Notes under the pieces: model-generated
Databases searched by the model: none
Told to the model about the DNA's origin: nothing
Seen by the model: only the letters and a program-made list of their open reading frames with translations
Program-made: the position numbers and the translations under genes
Part shown: in pieces, positions 32,639 through 42,675 of the stretch
Layout: the number at the start of each line of letters is the position of its first letter
How positions within the stretch are numbered: position 1 is the first letter of the stretch
Origin: Paenibacillus thalictri
GTDB lineage: Bacteria; Bacillota; Bacilli; Paenibacillales; NBRC-103111
Assembly: GCF_004307995.1 (NCBI RefSeq)
Contig: NZ_SIRE01000005.1
Location: forward strand, 1 to 64,000
Length of the DNA: 64,000 bases
Reading direction: 5' to 3'

Positions 32639-35600
32639 ATGTCCAAGGCAGAGCAGTTAAGAAAACAGTTCGACAATCCGTCTTCCGCTTACCGTTCCCT
32701 TCCTTTTTGGTCGTGGAACGATAAGTTGGATCTTCAGGAATTGGCGCGCCAAGTGGAAGATATGAAAGAACAAGGGATGGGCGGATTTTTCATGCACTCC
32801 CGCGAAGGGCTGGAGACGCCTTATCTCGGGCCCGAATGGATGGACGCCGTGAAGGTGTCCGTCGAACGGGCGGAGCAGCTTGGACTCAAGGCATGGCTCT
32901 ACGACGAGGACCGCTGGCCGTCCGGTTCGGCAGGAGGCGGTGTGCCGGCACAAGGAGATGAATACCGCTCCAAAGGTTTGACGATGGAAGTATCGGCGGA
33001 CGGTTGTGTTGTCCGCGAAGATCCTAGCGTCGTTGCGGTGTACAGGGCGGTCATTAACGGTATGGAGATGAGCCGCTGCGAGCGTCTGGATATGCAAGCA
33101 TCGCCGCTGGAGCTGGCACAAGACGAAGTGCTGCTTATCATGAGGGTTGAGGTTTCGCAGCCTGCTGAATGGTTTAACGACGAAACGCCGCCGGACAGCC
33201 TGAATGCGGACACGGTGCGCCGCTTTATCGACGCCACGTACGAAGTATACAAGCAGCGGCATGGCGATCAGTTCGGCCGTGCGATCGCCGGGATTTTTAC
33301 CGACGAACCCAGCGTGCATGACCGGCATTGCAAATTTACCGCAGGCCGCGGCTGGGTTCCGTGGACGTATTCGTTTCCCGCCTATTTTCTGGAGAAGCGG
33401 GGATACGATGTGTTGGATGTGATCCCATACGTATATTTCAACGGGGATCTGTCGACGTCGGCGCGCCACGATTATTGGCGCACCGTGTCGGATCAATTTT
33501 GCGAGTCTTATACGAAGCAGCTTGGAGACTGGTGCGAAGCGAATAAGCTCGCTTTTACCGGGCATTATTTATGGGAGAGCGCTTTGGGCGTAGCGACCCG
33601 CGTCGGCGGATCGATCATGCCGCATTACCGATACCAGCATGTGCCGGGTATTGATATGCTCTGTGAGCAGACCGACGAATATATGACGGTAAAACAATGC
33701 ACGAGCGTAGCGAATCAGTACGGCAGACCTTATGTGCTGACAGAGACTTACGGCTGCGCCGGGTGGGAATTTACATTTGAAGGGCAGAAGTGGATCGGTG
33801 ACTGGCAGTATGTGCTCGGCGTCAATCTCCGCTCGCAGCATTTGATGCAATATTCGATTAAAGGCTGCCGGAAGCGGGATTATCCGCCTTTCTTTAATTA
33901 CCAAGCGAGCTGGTGGAAATATAACCGGATCGTCGAAGATTATTTTGCGAGAATCGGCGCGGTGATGACCGAAGGCCGTCCGGTCAGAGATATTCTGGTG
34001 CTGCATCCGGCGTCGACCGCTTGGTCCATGCTGGGCACAAGTCCTTATGGCTTTACTGCGCGCGGGAAAGACAGGGATATCGCGGCCGTCGACCAATACG
34101 GCTATGAATTTAACGATTTGCTGCGGGTGCTGCTTGGCGTCCATTACGATTTTGATTTGGGCGATGAGACGATTATGGCGGAAACGGGTTCCGTTCGCGA
34201 CGGAAAGCTGTGGATTAATTTGGCCGCATACAAGCTGGTTGTGCTGCCGCCCATACGCACGATGCTGCAGAGCACTCACGATTTGCTCTTAGGTTTCCTG
34301 AATGCCGGAGGAAAAGTCATTGCAATCGCTCCGATAGCTGCAATGATCGAGGGCAAGGAGAGCGGCGGCGCTGCGCAGTTATACGACCATCCGGGGATGA
34401 TCGTAGTGGGCAGCAGGGAGGAGCTTATCCGCAGCATTGAGGCCACCCAGCAGCGTGCAGTCAGCATTCGCACGCCGTTTGCAGCGGAGGATCAACAACT
34501 GCTGTATTTGTTCAAAGAGGCGGAAAACCACTATTCATTATTTGTCGTGAACAACGACCGCAAGCAAACACATGAGGTCAGTCTCTCTATCGCGTGTCAA
34601 GGACTCGTTGAGGAATGGGACGCTTTGACGGGAGACATTACGACGGTGGAGGCACAAAGCAGAAACGGGCGGCTGCAGTTTCAGGCGAAATTCGGTCCGG
34701 CCGGTTCCAAATTGTATGTGATTCATAAAGGGAGTGCAGCGGATCATGCGTTTGCGGCAGCCAAGCCGCAGCAAGCGCTGGCTGTGATTACCGGCGATGA
34801 GCTGGAGCACGCCTTCCCGCCGTTGTTCCGGTTTACGAGAACGAACCCGAATGTGCTTACGCTCGATACATGCCAGTACCGGATAGGGGAAGCGGATTGG
34901 TCCGCAGAGCTGGAAATATGGCGCGCGCAGCAGCAAGTTCGTGAAACGCTGGGCATGAGGCAAGTTTTTTATAACGGCATTACGCAGCGATACAAGTGGA
35001 TTCACGACGAGCACCCGAACAACGGAACACCTGTCAGCTTGAAGCTGAAATTCCATGTGACGGAAGTGCCGGCAGCAGGCATACGTCTTGTCATCGAAGG
35101 CGCTCAGCAATTCCTAATCCGGCTGAATGGCCATCCGCTTTCAAATAAGGCGGAAGGATGGTATGTTGACCGTTCGATGGACTGTGTGCCGCTCAGCGGC
35201 GTGCTGACCGGCGAAAACGAATTGGAGCTGGTGTGCGCCTATACGTTGGCGATGGAAATTGAAGATTGTTTCCTCATAGGCGATTTTGGCGTCGATTTGC
35301 AGCGCAGTATCGTAAAGGAGCCGGAGACGCTGCGATTCGGCGATTGGTGCATGCAAGGGTATTTCCACTACAATGGCAGTATCGTTTATCATGCGGACTA
35401 TCACTATCAGCCTGAAGCGGGAAAAAAGCTGCTGCTACAGCTTGGCGATTATTCCGCCGTAACGATCGAGGTGCGGGTTAACGGAGAGACGGCAGGCCAT
35501 GTTCCTTGGAAAGCGGCCGATGGGGTGAATCTGACACCATGGCTGAAAGAAGGGGCCAACCGGCTGGACATTGAAGTGATGGGCAGCCCGCGCAATATGT

Positions 35601-35752
35601 TCGGCCCGTTCCACAATGCGGAAGGGCATACGCCTACAACGGACTGGAGCTCATTCCGGACGACAGATCAATCATATACGCCGGAATATCTGCTCCAGCC
35701 ATACGGCCTGTTCGGGCAAATGAAGCTGGTTAGCAGAAAAAGACAGAGTTGA
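32639..35752 (+). CDS. GH106-like alpha-L-rhamnosidase
   Basis: The protein has about 1037 residues. The N-terminus has YRSLPFWSWNDKLDLQELAR and EDMKEQGMGGFFMHSREGLE and LKAWLYDEDRWPSGSAGG, hallmarks of the GH106-type glycosyl hydrolases that release terminal rhamnose. The middle carries ITAGIFTDEP-like and TETYGCAGWEF segments with candidate catalytic Glu residues. The C-terminal third is beta-rich with galactose-binding-like modules (LKEGANRLDIEVMG). No signal peptide is present. ATG 32639 has TGAGGTGA 11 bases upstream; GTG 32627, two bases after the sialidase-fold gene, is in frame. It is the last gene of the importer operon. Confidence 0.85.
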   Translation: MSKAEQLRKQFDNPSSAYRSLPFWSWNDKLDLQELARQVEDMKEQGMGGFFMHSREGLETPYLGPEWMDAVKVSVERAEQLGLKAWLYDEDRWPSGSAGGGVPAQGDEYRSKGLTMEVSADGCVVREDPSVVAVYRAVINGMEMSRCERLDMQASPLELAQDEVLLIMRVEVSQPAEWFNDETPPDSLNADTVRRFIDATYEVYKQRHGDQFGRAIAGIFTDEPSVHDRHCKFTAGRGWVPWTYSFPAYFLEKRGYDVLDVIPYVYFNGDLSTSARHDYWRTVSDQFCESYTKQLGDWCEANKLAFTGHYLWESALGVATRVGGSIMPHYRYQHVPGIDMLCEQTDEYMTVKQCTSVANQYGRPYVLTETYGCAGWEFTFEGQKWIGDWQYVLGVNLRSQHLMQYSIKGCRKRDYPPFFNYQASWWKYNRIVEDYFARIGAVMTEGRPVRDILVLHPASTAWSMLGTSPYGFTARGKDRDIAAVDQYGYEFNDLLRVLLGVHYDFDLGDETIMAETGSVRDGKLWINLAAYKLVVLPPIRTMLQSTHDLLLGFLNAGGKVIAIAPIAAMIEGKESGGAAQLYDHPGMIVVGSREELIRSIEATQQRAVSIRTPFAAEDQQLLYLFKEAENHYSLFVVNNDRKQTHEVSLSIACQGLVEEWDALTGDITTVEAQSRNGRLQFQAKFGPAGSKLYVIHKGSAADHAFAAAKPQQALAVITGDELEHAFPPLFRFTRTNPNVLTLDTCQYRIGEADWSAELEIWRAQQQVRETLGMRQVFYNGITQRYKWIHDEHPNNGTPVSLKLKFHVTEVPAAGIRLVIEGAQQFLIRLNGHPLSNKAEGWYVDRSMDCVPLSGVLTGENELELVCAYTLAMEIEDCFLIGDFGVDLQRSIVKEPETLRFGDWCMQGYFHYNGSIVYHADYHYQPEAGKKLLLQLGDYSAVTIEVRVNGETAGHVPWKAADGVNLTPWLKEGANRLDIEVMGSPRNMFGPFHNAEGHTPTTDWSSFRTTDQSYTPEYLLQPYGLFGQMKLVSRKRQS

Positions 35753-35763
35753 CTTCAAGTCGG

Positions 35764-35926
35764 CCACTGAAAAAGCAGCGAAGTGAGCGAAATTATTGTG
35801 GAGAAGCGCCAGCGTTCGCTTTTGTCTTCGAATTTCACCCGCCTTAAGCGGGTTTAATCCAAGAAATTCGCAGACAATTGGCGATCGGAGGAATAATTCG
35901 CTCATGCAGCGTTCAATTTTTCAGTG
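35764..35926. repeat. 163-bp imperfect palindrome, MITE-like
   Basis: The left end CCACTGAAAAAGCAGCGAAG and the right end, read on the other strand, share CCACTGAAAAA, then GAGCGAA, TTATT, GCGCCA and GAATTTC in the same order. The whole unit folds into one long hairpin around ACCCGC-CTTAA-GCGGGT (35837-35853). No open frame is inside. I see no clear target duplication. It occupies the 330-bp gap between the rhamnosidase and the dehydrogenase genes and may be a non-autonomous mobile element or a structured RNA. Confidence 0.65.
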
Positions 35927-36082
35927 GCTCCGGCTTCATGTCGGCTCTGTTTTTTTGCTTTGATCCGCTATCTGATCGGCTCACTTACCTTCATGTAACT
36001 AAAGCACCTCTACTAAACTTCTTCCGCAACCAGGCTTTTTCCCCTATGATGGAGGAGAATATGCGGAGAAGGAGGGCTGCGG

Positions 36083-37051
36083 ATGCAGCAAACAAAAGTT
36101 ATCTTATGCCGTACGGGCGACTATAATCCGGGCCGGGAGCTTGTACAAGCTTTGGAGCGGGAGTTTCCGGAAGTCCACTTTATTGATCTGCCCAAAGGGG
36201 AGTTTGAGCAGCGCAAGGAAGAAGTCAAAGATGCGCAAGTATTTGTCGGTTGGCCGGACGAAAATCAGTTAAACGCGCTGCCGGAGCTTCGCTGGATTCA
36301 GCTGCCCAGCGCAGGAGCCAATGGATATACGCAGCGGTCGGCTTTGGCCGAGCACGTAATAGTGACGAATTCAAGCGGCGTATTTGGCGTGGCCGGCGCA
36401 GAACATGCCATTGCGCTGATGCTCGCTTTCACAAGGCAGCTGCATGTCCATTATGACCAGCAGCGGCGGAAAATATGGAAGCGCAATCCTTATTGCCTGG
36501 AGGTCCAGGATTCGACGGTTGGTATCATCGGGCTGGGGGATATCGGCGGAGGCATAGCGCAGCGGGCCAAAGGTCTCGGCGCGAGAGTCATCGCGGTAAA
36601 GCGTACGGTGACGGCGTGTCCGCCTTTTGTCGATAGACTGTACGCTTTGGAAGATGTCGACAGCCTGCTGGCCGAGGCTGATTTTTTAGTGCTGGCGCTG
36701 CCATTGACGGCGGAGACGCAAGGTTTTCTGAACGCCGAGCGGATCGGCCGGATCAAAAAAGGCGCCGTGCTCATTAACGTCGGCAGGGGACCAACCGTCG
36801 ATGAAAGCGCTTTGATCCGCGCGCTGCAAAATGGCGATATATCCGGTGCCGGGCTTGATGTGACCGATGTAGAGCCGCTGCCGCAGATCAGCCCGCTTTG
36901 GGAGCTGCCGAATGTGCTGATCACTTCTCATTCCGTCGGCGTTACCCCGCGTAAGGAAGAGCGCCGGGTCAGCATCTTGCGGCAAAATCTGCGCCGCTTT
37001 TTGTCCGGGGAAGAGATGATGAATCGGGTGGACCGAACGGCGGGATATTAA
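36083..37051 (+). CDS. D-2-hydroxyacid dehydrogenase family protein
   Basis: A 322-residue NAD(P)-dependent reductase/dehydrogenase. The Rossmann motif is GIIGLGDIGGGIAQRAKGLG, followed by the substrate-side Arg in NVGRGPTVDESALI, the Glu in GLDVTDVEPLP and the catalytic His in ITSHSVGVTP. LPELRWIQLPSAGANGY is typical of the GyaR/PhgDH-like subgroup. ATG 36083 has GAAGGAGGG upstream. It reduces a 2-oxoacid or oxidises a 2-hydroxyacid; in this context a sugar-acid intermediate is plausible. It may be co-transcribed with the hydrolase gene 47 bp downstream. Confidence 0.88.
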   Translation: MQQTKVILCRTGDYNPGRELVQALEREFPEVHFIDLPKGEFEQRKEEVKDAQVFVGWPDENQLNALPELRWIQLPSAGANGYTQRSALAEHVIVTNSSGVFGVAGAEHAIALMLAFTRQLHVHYDQQRRKIWKRNPYCLEVQDSTVGIIGLGDIGGGIAQRAKGLGARVIAVKRTVTACPPFVDRLYALEDVDSLLAEADFLVLALPLTAETQGFLNAERIGRIKKGAVLINVGRGPTVDESALIRALQNGDISGAGLDVTDVEPLPQISPLWELPNVLITSHSVGVTPRKEERRVSILRQNLRRFLSGEEMMNRVDRTAGY

Positions 37052-37098
37052 GCGCCGACAACGACAATATGACAGCAGTCTAAAGAAAGGTGGCAGAC

Positions 37099-39186
37099 AT
37101 GACCATACCAATCTCCTATTCGGAACATTCGACGCAAATCGGATTGGCCGTTCAAAAGTTAAAACAAGCGTTAAACGATCATACTGCAGGAGGTACGCCG
37201 GCTGAAGCTGCCGGAATCGTTATCGTAGCAGGCAACGCCGAGCTGGCATCACATAGTCTCACCTTGGACGGCTCCGTTGAACCGGAGGGTTATGAAATTC
37301 GCCGCTCGGATGAAGGCGGGACGCAAGTGCTGTATATTCTCGCCGCCGATGAAACCGGTGCGATGTACGGCGCTTTTGAGGTGGCTGAGCAGCTGCGGAG
37401 AGGGCGAGCTTTCACTGAGATTGCGGAAGGCGTCATCAATGCCAGATTCCCGTTCCGCGCCTTGAAGTTTAACCTGCCTTGGTCCAGCTACCGGATGAAC
37501 GAATGTTTTGATCTGCAGCGGGAAACGGTAAAAGATTTGGCCTTTTGGCGTAAGTTTCTGGACATGATGGCGGAAAACCGCTACAACGCGCTGACGTTGT
37601 GGAATCTTCACCCGTTCCCGTATATGTTCAGAACGGCGGGTTTCCCTAAGGCGACTCCATTTACGGATGAAGAGTTGGCCGAGTGGAAAACGTATTGGAC
37701 CGCTTTGTTCCGGATGGCGAAGGAGCGGGGGATCGAAACGTATTTGGTCGATTGGAACATTTTTGTATCGGAGTCGTTCCGCGAGCATTACGATGCCAAT
37801 GCGATCAGCGACGAGTCCTTTTTCCACTACGGCGATTCGTATTCGACCGAGCAAATTAAGCAATATACCCGCGAATGCGTCACCCAATTGATCCGCGAAT
37901 ATCCGGATTTGACCGGGCTGGGCATTTCTTTGGGCGAGCGGATGAACGATATGACACCGCAGGACCGGCAGCAATGGATCGAAGACGTGTATTACGAAGG
38001 ACTGAAGCAGGCGGGAAGGACGGTCAAATTCATTCACCGTGCGCCGTTTTCCGTCGATCCGCTAATTACGCGGACGTCCATCGAAACAAACGGCTTTTTG
38101 CCGGAGCCGGTGTGGGTGGAAGTGAAGTTCAACTGGTCCCATGCGTATTCTTCGCCGAAGCTGCTAATGACGCACGGAGGATCAAACGGCATGGAAGGCT
38201 ACTGGAATCCGGCGCCGCAAAACTACAAGATCACCTGGATGGTGCGCAATGAGGACTTTTTCACGCTTCGCTGGGCCCAGCCCGATTTTATCCGCGCCCA
38301 TATCGCCGAGAACGGTCAAGATTACGTAGGCGGTTATTATGTCGGTTCGGAATGTTTTATCCCCGGTGCAGATTACTCGCATATTCCGGACAGCCCGCAT
38401 ATTCATTGGACGTACGCATTTGAGAAGCACTGGCTGTATTACATGTTGTGGGGAAGACTGCTGTATGATCCGTCGACGCCGGACGCCGTTTTTGCCGATG
38501 CGCTCACCCGGAGGTTCGGACCCTCTGCGGGACAGCCGCTGCTAGAAGCTTACTCCCACGTATGCAAAATGCCGATGGCGCTAGGGTCGTTTTATTCGTT
38601 TACATGGGACTTTACGTTGTATGCGGAAGGGTTTCTGGCTACCGACCAGTCCGAATACAACGGGGGTAAAGCGTTTATTTCGCTGGAGGATCTGCTGAAC
38701 GGCAAGACGTTGGACCCGTCTTTCTTGTCGCTTCGCCACTATGTCGAGCGGCTGCTGAGCGAGCAACCGGTCCAAGATTACGTCACGCCGCTGCAGCTGG
38801 CCGATCAGTTGGAGGCGGATGCAAGCCGCGGTTTGGCGGCATTGTCCGTGGTCTCGGGGGAGTCACCTGCGTTATGCTGCGAGAAAGCGGATATCGAGGC
38901 ATGGGCGTACCTATCGCTTTATTTTGCGGCTAAGCTGCGCGCCGGAGTGAACTGCGAGCTGTTTGCCAGAACCGGAGACGAAGCGGAGCGGAGCAAAGCG
39001 CTGACGTGGTTGTCCGAGCCGCATGCCGCCAAGCATTGGGACGATTTGATCCGGGTAACCAAAGCCCATTATAAGGAGCAGCCGCTGATGCATCTGGGCA
39101 AAACACCGTTTACATGGGAGCTGTTTCGTCAACAAGTGTGGGAAGATATCGCTTTTGTCGAAGCGCTGCAGGCTCCAGGAAAATGA
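37099..39186 (+). CDS. GH20/GH67-like glycoside hydrolase of unknown specificity
   Basis: The protein has about 695 residues. Residues 1-115 resemble the alpha/beta N-terminal domain of GH20 and alpha-glucuronidases (AGIVIVAGNAELA; LYILAADETGAMYGAFEVAE). A barrel follows, with FPFRALKFNLPWSSYRMNEC, ENRYNALTLWNLHPFPYM and LTGLGISLGERMND, the last carrying a candidate catalytic Glu. No signal peptide is visible. ATG 37099 has AGAAAGGTGG eight bases upstream; GTG 37090 is in frame but overlaps that site. The sugar released could be an N-acetylhexosamine or a uronic acid; the sequence does not decide this. Confidence 0.7.
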   Translation: MTIPISYSEHSTQIGLAVQKLKQALNDHTAGGTPAEAAGIVIVAGNAELASHSLTLDGSVEPEGYEIRRSDEGGTQVLYILAADETGAMYGAFEVAEQLRRGRAFTEIAEGVINARFPFRALKFNLPWSSYRMNECFDLQRETVKDLAFWRKFLDMMAENRYNALTLWNLHPFPYMFRTAGFPKATPFTDEELAEWKTYWTALFRMAKERGIETYLVDWNIFVSESFREHYDANAISDESFFHYGDSYSTEQIKQYTRECVTQLIREYPDLTGLGISLGERMNDMTPQDRQQWIEDVYYEGLKQAGRTVKFIHRAPFSVDPLITRTSIETNGFLPEPVWVEVKFNWSHAYSSPKLLMTHGGSNGMEGYWNPAPQNYKITWMVRNEDFFTLRWAQPDFIRAHIAENGQDYVGGYYVGSECFIPGADYSHIPDSPHIHWTYAFEKHWLYYMLWGRLLYDPSTPDAVFADALTRRFGPSAGQPLLEAYSHVCKMPMALGSFYSFTWDFTLYAEGFLATDQSEYNGGKAFISLEDLLNGKTLDPSFLSLRHYVERLLSEQPVQDYVTPLQLADQLEADASRGLAALSVVSGESPALCCEKADIEAWAYLSLYFAAKLRAGVNCELFARTGDEAERSKALTWLSEPHAAKHWDDLIRVTKAHYKEQPLMHLGKTPFTWELFRQQVWEDIAFVEALQAPGK

Positions 39187-39267
39187 CTACGCATAAAAGC
39201 GTTCATCCAGCATTGACCATCTGATGAAGTTAATGCTAATATTGTTGTAACTATATCATTGAACAAG

Positions 39268-39283
39268 GTTCATTATAATGAAC
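39268..39283. promoter_or_regulatory. Perfect 16-bp palindrome over a -10 box upstream of the YesN/YesM pair
   Basis: GTTCATTATAATGAAC is a perfect palindrome and contains TATAAT (39274-39279). No -35 box lies at the right distance. It suggests operator control of the two-component genes, possibly autoregulation. Confidence 0.5.
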
Positions 39284-39298
39284 TTATGAAAAACAATG

Positions 39299-39336
39299 AA
39301 ACCGGTAGCTTCCATGCAACCGGTTTTCTATTTTCC
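39299..39336 (+). terminator. Terminator or attenuator in the leader of the YesN-like gene
   Basis: AAACCGGT (39299-39306) pairs with ACCGGTTT (39319-39326), followed by TCTATTTT. It lies after the palindromic -10 box and only about 30 bp before the regulator start. It therefore either ends the hydrolase transcript or attenuates the regulator transcript. Confidence 0.6.
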
Positions 39337-39362
39337 ATTCTGGGGATGCGCAGGTGATGGAG

Positions 39363-40877
39363 ATGATGAAAGTAATTTTGGTGGAAGACGAAGATATTGT
39401 CAGGGAAGACATCCGGCGGCTAATCGATTGGGAGCGTCAAGGATTCGTCATTGCGGCGGAAGCGAGAAACGGCGGCGAAGGGCTGGCCTTGTTCCATGAG
39501 ATCAACCCGGATATTGTGATTACGGATATCAAGATGCCGGTTATGGGCGGATTGGACATGGTTAAGGAGATGATCAAAAAGCAGCCCGACACCAAGTTTA
39601 TTTTGCTGACGGCCTACGGGGACTTCGATTTTGCCCGGGAAGCGATTAAGCTGGGTATCGGCAGTTATGTGTTGAAGCATGAACTGGACGGCTCGCTGCT
39701 GCTTGAAGAGTTGAATAAACTGAAACAACGGCTTCATGAGGAGAAAAGTACGGGACATCTTGCGCGGATGGGTTTGCTTCGAATGCGACTGAAGCGTAAC
39801 CCCGGCTTGGAATCGGCCGAGGACATCGGGCAGCCGGGTCACATTTTTCGCTGGGAAGGGAAAACGGGGGTGTTTGTGTTTGGCTTGGACGATGAGGCGG
39901 GAATGGACAAACGCGAACTGATGGAGTGCATTCATACCCGTGTCCTTGCGGATACCGCAGGAGAGCTGGTGGATCTCAGCGATCATATGTATGTGATGTT
40001 TATTCGGGTTTCCGAGCAGTCCAGCGAACGGAAAACGTACGAGATGACTAATGAATTCGCTTCGCGTATGCAAAGCCAAATCGCCAAAACATTCGGCCGG
40101 ACGGCCACCGTTGCGATAGGGCCGGTGTTTCATCACTTCCGCGAGCTGGAGGCAAGTTTTCAAAAAACAAAGGAGCTGTTCTCTTTGCGGGTGTTCAGCA
40201 AGGAAGGAAGTATCTTAACGGCAATACAGCTGCCGCAAGCCGTCACCATACCGCCTGCTTTTGTCACCGGAGCATTAAGCGAACTGCGTGAACGCTTGGC
40301 GCATCGTCAATATGACCAAGCTAAGGCTCAATTGCAGCAGCTCTTCACGCGGGACCTCGTTTTGGCGCAAAATGTTTCGATGCTGCGTAATGTCGTTATG
40401 GAGCTGATTCGAATGTTTCATGAGCGCGACATATCGAATCTGAATCCGGCCGTCATAGAATCGCTGGAACAGCTGCCAGACGTTCACCAATCGCTGAACG
40501 TTTACCGTTTGGCAGAGCGGTTCAAGCGACTTGTGGAATTGCTCGAGGAGCAACTTAATGCCAAATACAGCAAAAAAATAAGAGAGCTGCTGCAGTATAT
40601 CCATGAAAATTATCAAGGCGATATTACGTTGAATCAGGCTGCGGACCGGCTTGGCTTCAGCATCATTTATACGAGCCAGCTGTTTAAGAAGGAGGTGGGG
40701 GTGCCGTTTGTCGCCTACATAACCCGGTACCGGATCGAGAAAGCGAAAGCGCTTCTGGAAACCGGCAAATATAAGGTGTACGAGGTCAGCGAAATGGTCG
40801 GCTACCAAACCGTTCCTTATTTCTGCAAAACGTTTAAGCGATTGACCGGCAAAAATCCGGGCGACTTGAATTACTGA
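39363..40877 (+). CDS. YesN-like response regulator with AraC output domain
   Basis: The protein has about 505 residues. The receiver has LVEDEDIVRED, the phospho-acceptor Asp in VITDIKMPVMGG (about residue 55) and the Lys in YVLKHELDG (unusually followed by His-Glu rather than Pro). A central linker domain leads to a C-terminal AraC HTH pair with TLNQAADRLGFSIIYTSQLF and VYEVSEMVGYQTVPYFCKTF. It activates carbohydrate genes when phosphorylated by the adjacent YesM-like kinase. Starts at 39354, 39357, 39363 and 39366 are possible; the closest GGTGATGGAG favours 39363 or 39366. Confidence 0.9.
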   Translation: MMKVILVEDEDIVREDIRRLIDWERQGFVIAAEARNGGEGLALFHEINPDIVITDIKMPVMGGLDMVKEMIKKQPDTKFILLTAYGDFDFAREAIKLGIGSYVLKHELDGSLLLEELNKLKQRLHEEKSTGHLARMGLLRMRLKRNPGLESAEDIGQPGHIFRWEGKTGVFVFGLDDEAGMDKRELMECIHTRVLADTAGELVDLSDHMYVMFIRVSEQSSERKTYEMTNEFASRMQSQIAKTFGRTATVAIGPVFHHFRELEASFQKTKELFSLRVFSKEGSILTAIQLPQAVTIPPAFVTGALSELRERLAHRQYDQAKAQLQQLFTRDLVLAQNVSMLRNVVMELIRMFHERDISNLNPAVIESLEQLPDVHQSLNVYRLAERFKRLVELLEEQLNAKYSKKIRELLQYIHENYQGDITLNQAADRLGFSIIYTSQLFKKEVGVPFVAYITRYRIEKAKALLETGKYKVYEVSEMVGYQTVPYFCKTFKRLTGKNPGDLNY

Positions 40878-40896
40878 AAGGAGGAAGGCGGGAACG

Positions 40897-42654
40897 ATGT
40901 CCAGAGCGCTGAGACCGGTCAGAATCAAAGCCAAAATTACGGCTGTCGCTTTTTTTGCCATATTGCTGTCTGTCGGATTAAGCAGCTTTTCGATTTATTT
41001 GTATGTCAATCCGATTTTGAGCAGGCAAATCGTCCGGGACAATCAAGCGATCGTACTGAAAATATCCCAGCAAACCGCTTATTTGATGGAGGATGTAGTC
41101 AATTATGCCAAAGGTATTGTCATCAACGATCAGGTTCAGACAACGCTGAAAAAAATGAAAGGCATGTCGGGATACGATTATTACGATTACAACTTGCGGC
41201 TGGAAACAATTTTAAAAGAGTACAGCATGTTGAGGGATAACGTCATTATCGATATGTTTGTCGTGGACAGCCGCAATAAAGCGCTGGAAATCAACGAATT
41301 GTACGGCAGCACGTTATATGAGGATTGGTACGACGAATTTCGGTACAATGCCGGGGTTAACGGTTTTTCCAAGCAGCACGTCGTATCGAACCGGGCCAAC
41401 ACCTCCCAGTTTAACGTCGTCACTTACGTGATGAATATTTATGATAAACAAAATCCGGACACGTATTTGGGCAAGCTGCTCATCCATTTGAAATACGATG
41501 TCGTTGTTCAGCCGATGCTAATTGATCCGTCTATAGGCATCCGCATTGTCAGCTTCGATAAACACAATCATCTGGTGTATCCGGACAATTGGACGGAAGC
41601 AAAAGACTTCAGACGGCCCGCGAACAATAGCGGCAGCCCGGCGGACGATGTCATGTTAAATGAAGGCCGGTATTACATCAGGGAACCCATTCCCCCCGCT
41701 CATTGGGAGCTGATCGGTGTCGTATCGACGGATAAAATCAACGCCAGCATGAAGTACATCAACTACGTGTTGTTTTCGATTACGCTCATTTGTTTTTTGA
41801 TCATGTCGATGCTGATTTACCCGGTCGTATCCAACGTGACCAAACCGCTGGTGAAGCTGATTCGCGGGATGAGGCAGGTGTCCAAGGGGGAACTCGATAC
41901 CCGGATTGTCGTAAAAAGCGGCGATGAAATCGAGGAAGTATCGCAGGTCTTTAACAAAATGGTCGGCGATATCAAGTCGCTGCTTGAAGAATCGGTGCGG
42001 ATGGAACAGCAGAAACGCGAGCTGGAGCTGAAAGCGTTTATGTACCAGATCAACCCGCATTTTATTTACAATACGCTCAATTGCGTCATCTATTTGGCGC
42101 GAAGAATCGACGCCGCCGACATTGCTGCGTTAACGAAGGCGTTTATCTCGTTTCTGCAAAGGACGATTAAAAACCGTCCCGAAATGGTCTCCTCCATCGA
42201 AGAGGAAATCCAGTATATCGACGATTATACGATGATCCTCAAATACAGGTACGACGACCGCGTGGAAGTGCTATGGGAGGTCGAGGAAACGTGCAAGGCG
42301 TATGCGATTCCCCGCATGATTTTGTATCCGTTGGTGGAAAACAGCATCTTTCACGGCATTCTTCCATCGTCGCAGAAGGGCTGGATCCGCATTCGCATCA
42401 CGGAGCAGACGGGCAAGCTGAACGTCAGCGTGACCGATAACGGCGTGGGGATTGAGGCGCAGAAGCTGGAGAAGCTGCAGCGGGACATGGCATCGCCGTC
42501 CATCAACGAGGATCTCGACCATATCGGCATCCATAACGTCAACAATCGGCTGAAGCTGCTGTTTGGCCAAACCGCCGTGCTGCAGATCGACAGCAAGGAA
42601 CAGGAGGGCACCAGCATCTTTTTCCACATTCCCCGGGAAACGAAGATTTCCTAA
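40897..42654 (+). CDS. YesM-like sensor histidine kinase
   Basis: A 585-residue kinase with an N-terminal helix (about 12-35), an extracellular dCache-like sensor, a second helix (about 285-310) and a HAMP domain (VTKPLVKLIRGMRQVSKGEL). The His_kinase domain has H388 in QINPHFIYNTLNC. The ATPase region has YPLVENSIFHG and VTDNGVGIE and HIGIHNVNNRLKLLFG. It starts 19 bp after the YesN-like gene with GGAGG upstream, forming the usual pair for control of an adjacent saccharide importer. Confidence 0.93.
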   Translation: MSRALRPVRIKAKITAVAFFAILLSVGLSSFSIYLYVNPILSRQIVRDNQAIVLKISQQTAYLMEDVVNYAKGIVINDQVQTTLKKMKGMSGYDYYDYNLRLETILKEYSMLRDNVIIDMFVVDSRNKALEINELYGSTLYEDWYDEFRYNAGVNGFSKQHVVSNRANTSQFNVVTYVMNIYDKQNPDTYLGKLLIHLKYDVVVQPMLIDPSIGIRIVSFDKHNHLVYPDNWTEAKDFRRPANNSGSPADDVMLNEGRYYIREPIPPAHWELIGVVSTDKINASMKYINYVLFSITLICFLIMSMLIYPVVSNVTKPLVKLIRGMRQVSKGELDTRIVVKSGDEIEEVSQVFNKMVGDIKSLLEESVRMEQQKRELELKAFMYQINPHFIYNTLNCVIYLARRIDAADIAALTKAFISFLQRTIKNRPEMVSSIEEEIQYIDDYTMILKYRYDDRVEVLWEVEETCKAYAIPRMILYPLVENSIFHGILPSSQKGWIRIRITEQTGKLNVSVTDNGVGIEAQKLEKLQRDMASPSINEDLDHIGIHNVNNRLKLLFGQTAVLQIDSKEQEGTSIFFHIPRETKIS

Positions 42655-42675
42655 AGCAACGATAAAAAGTATAAC

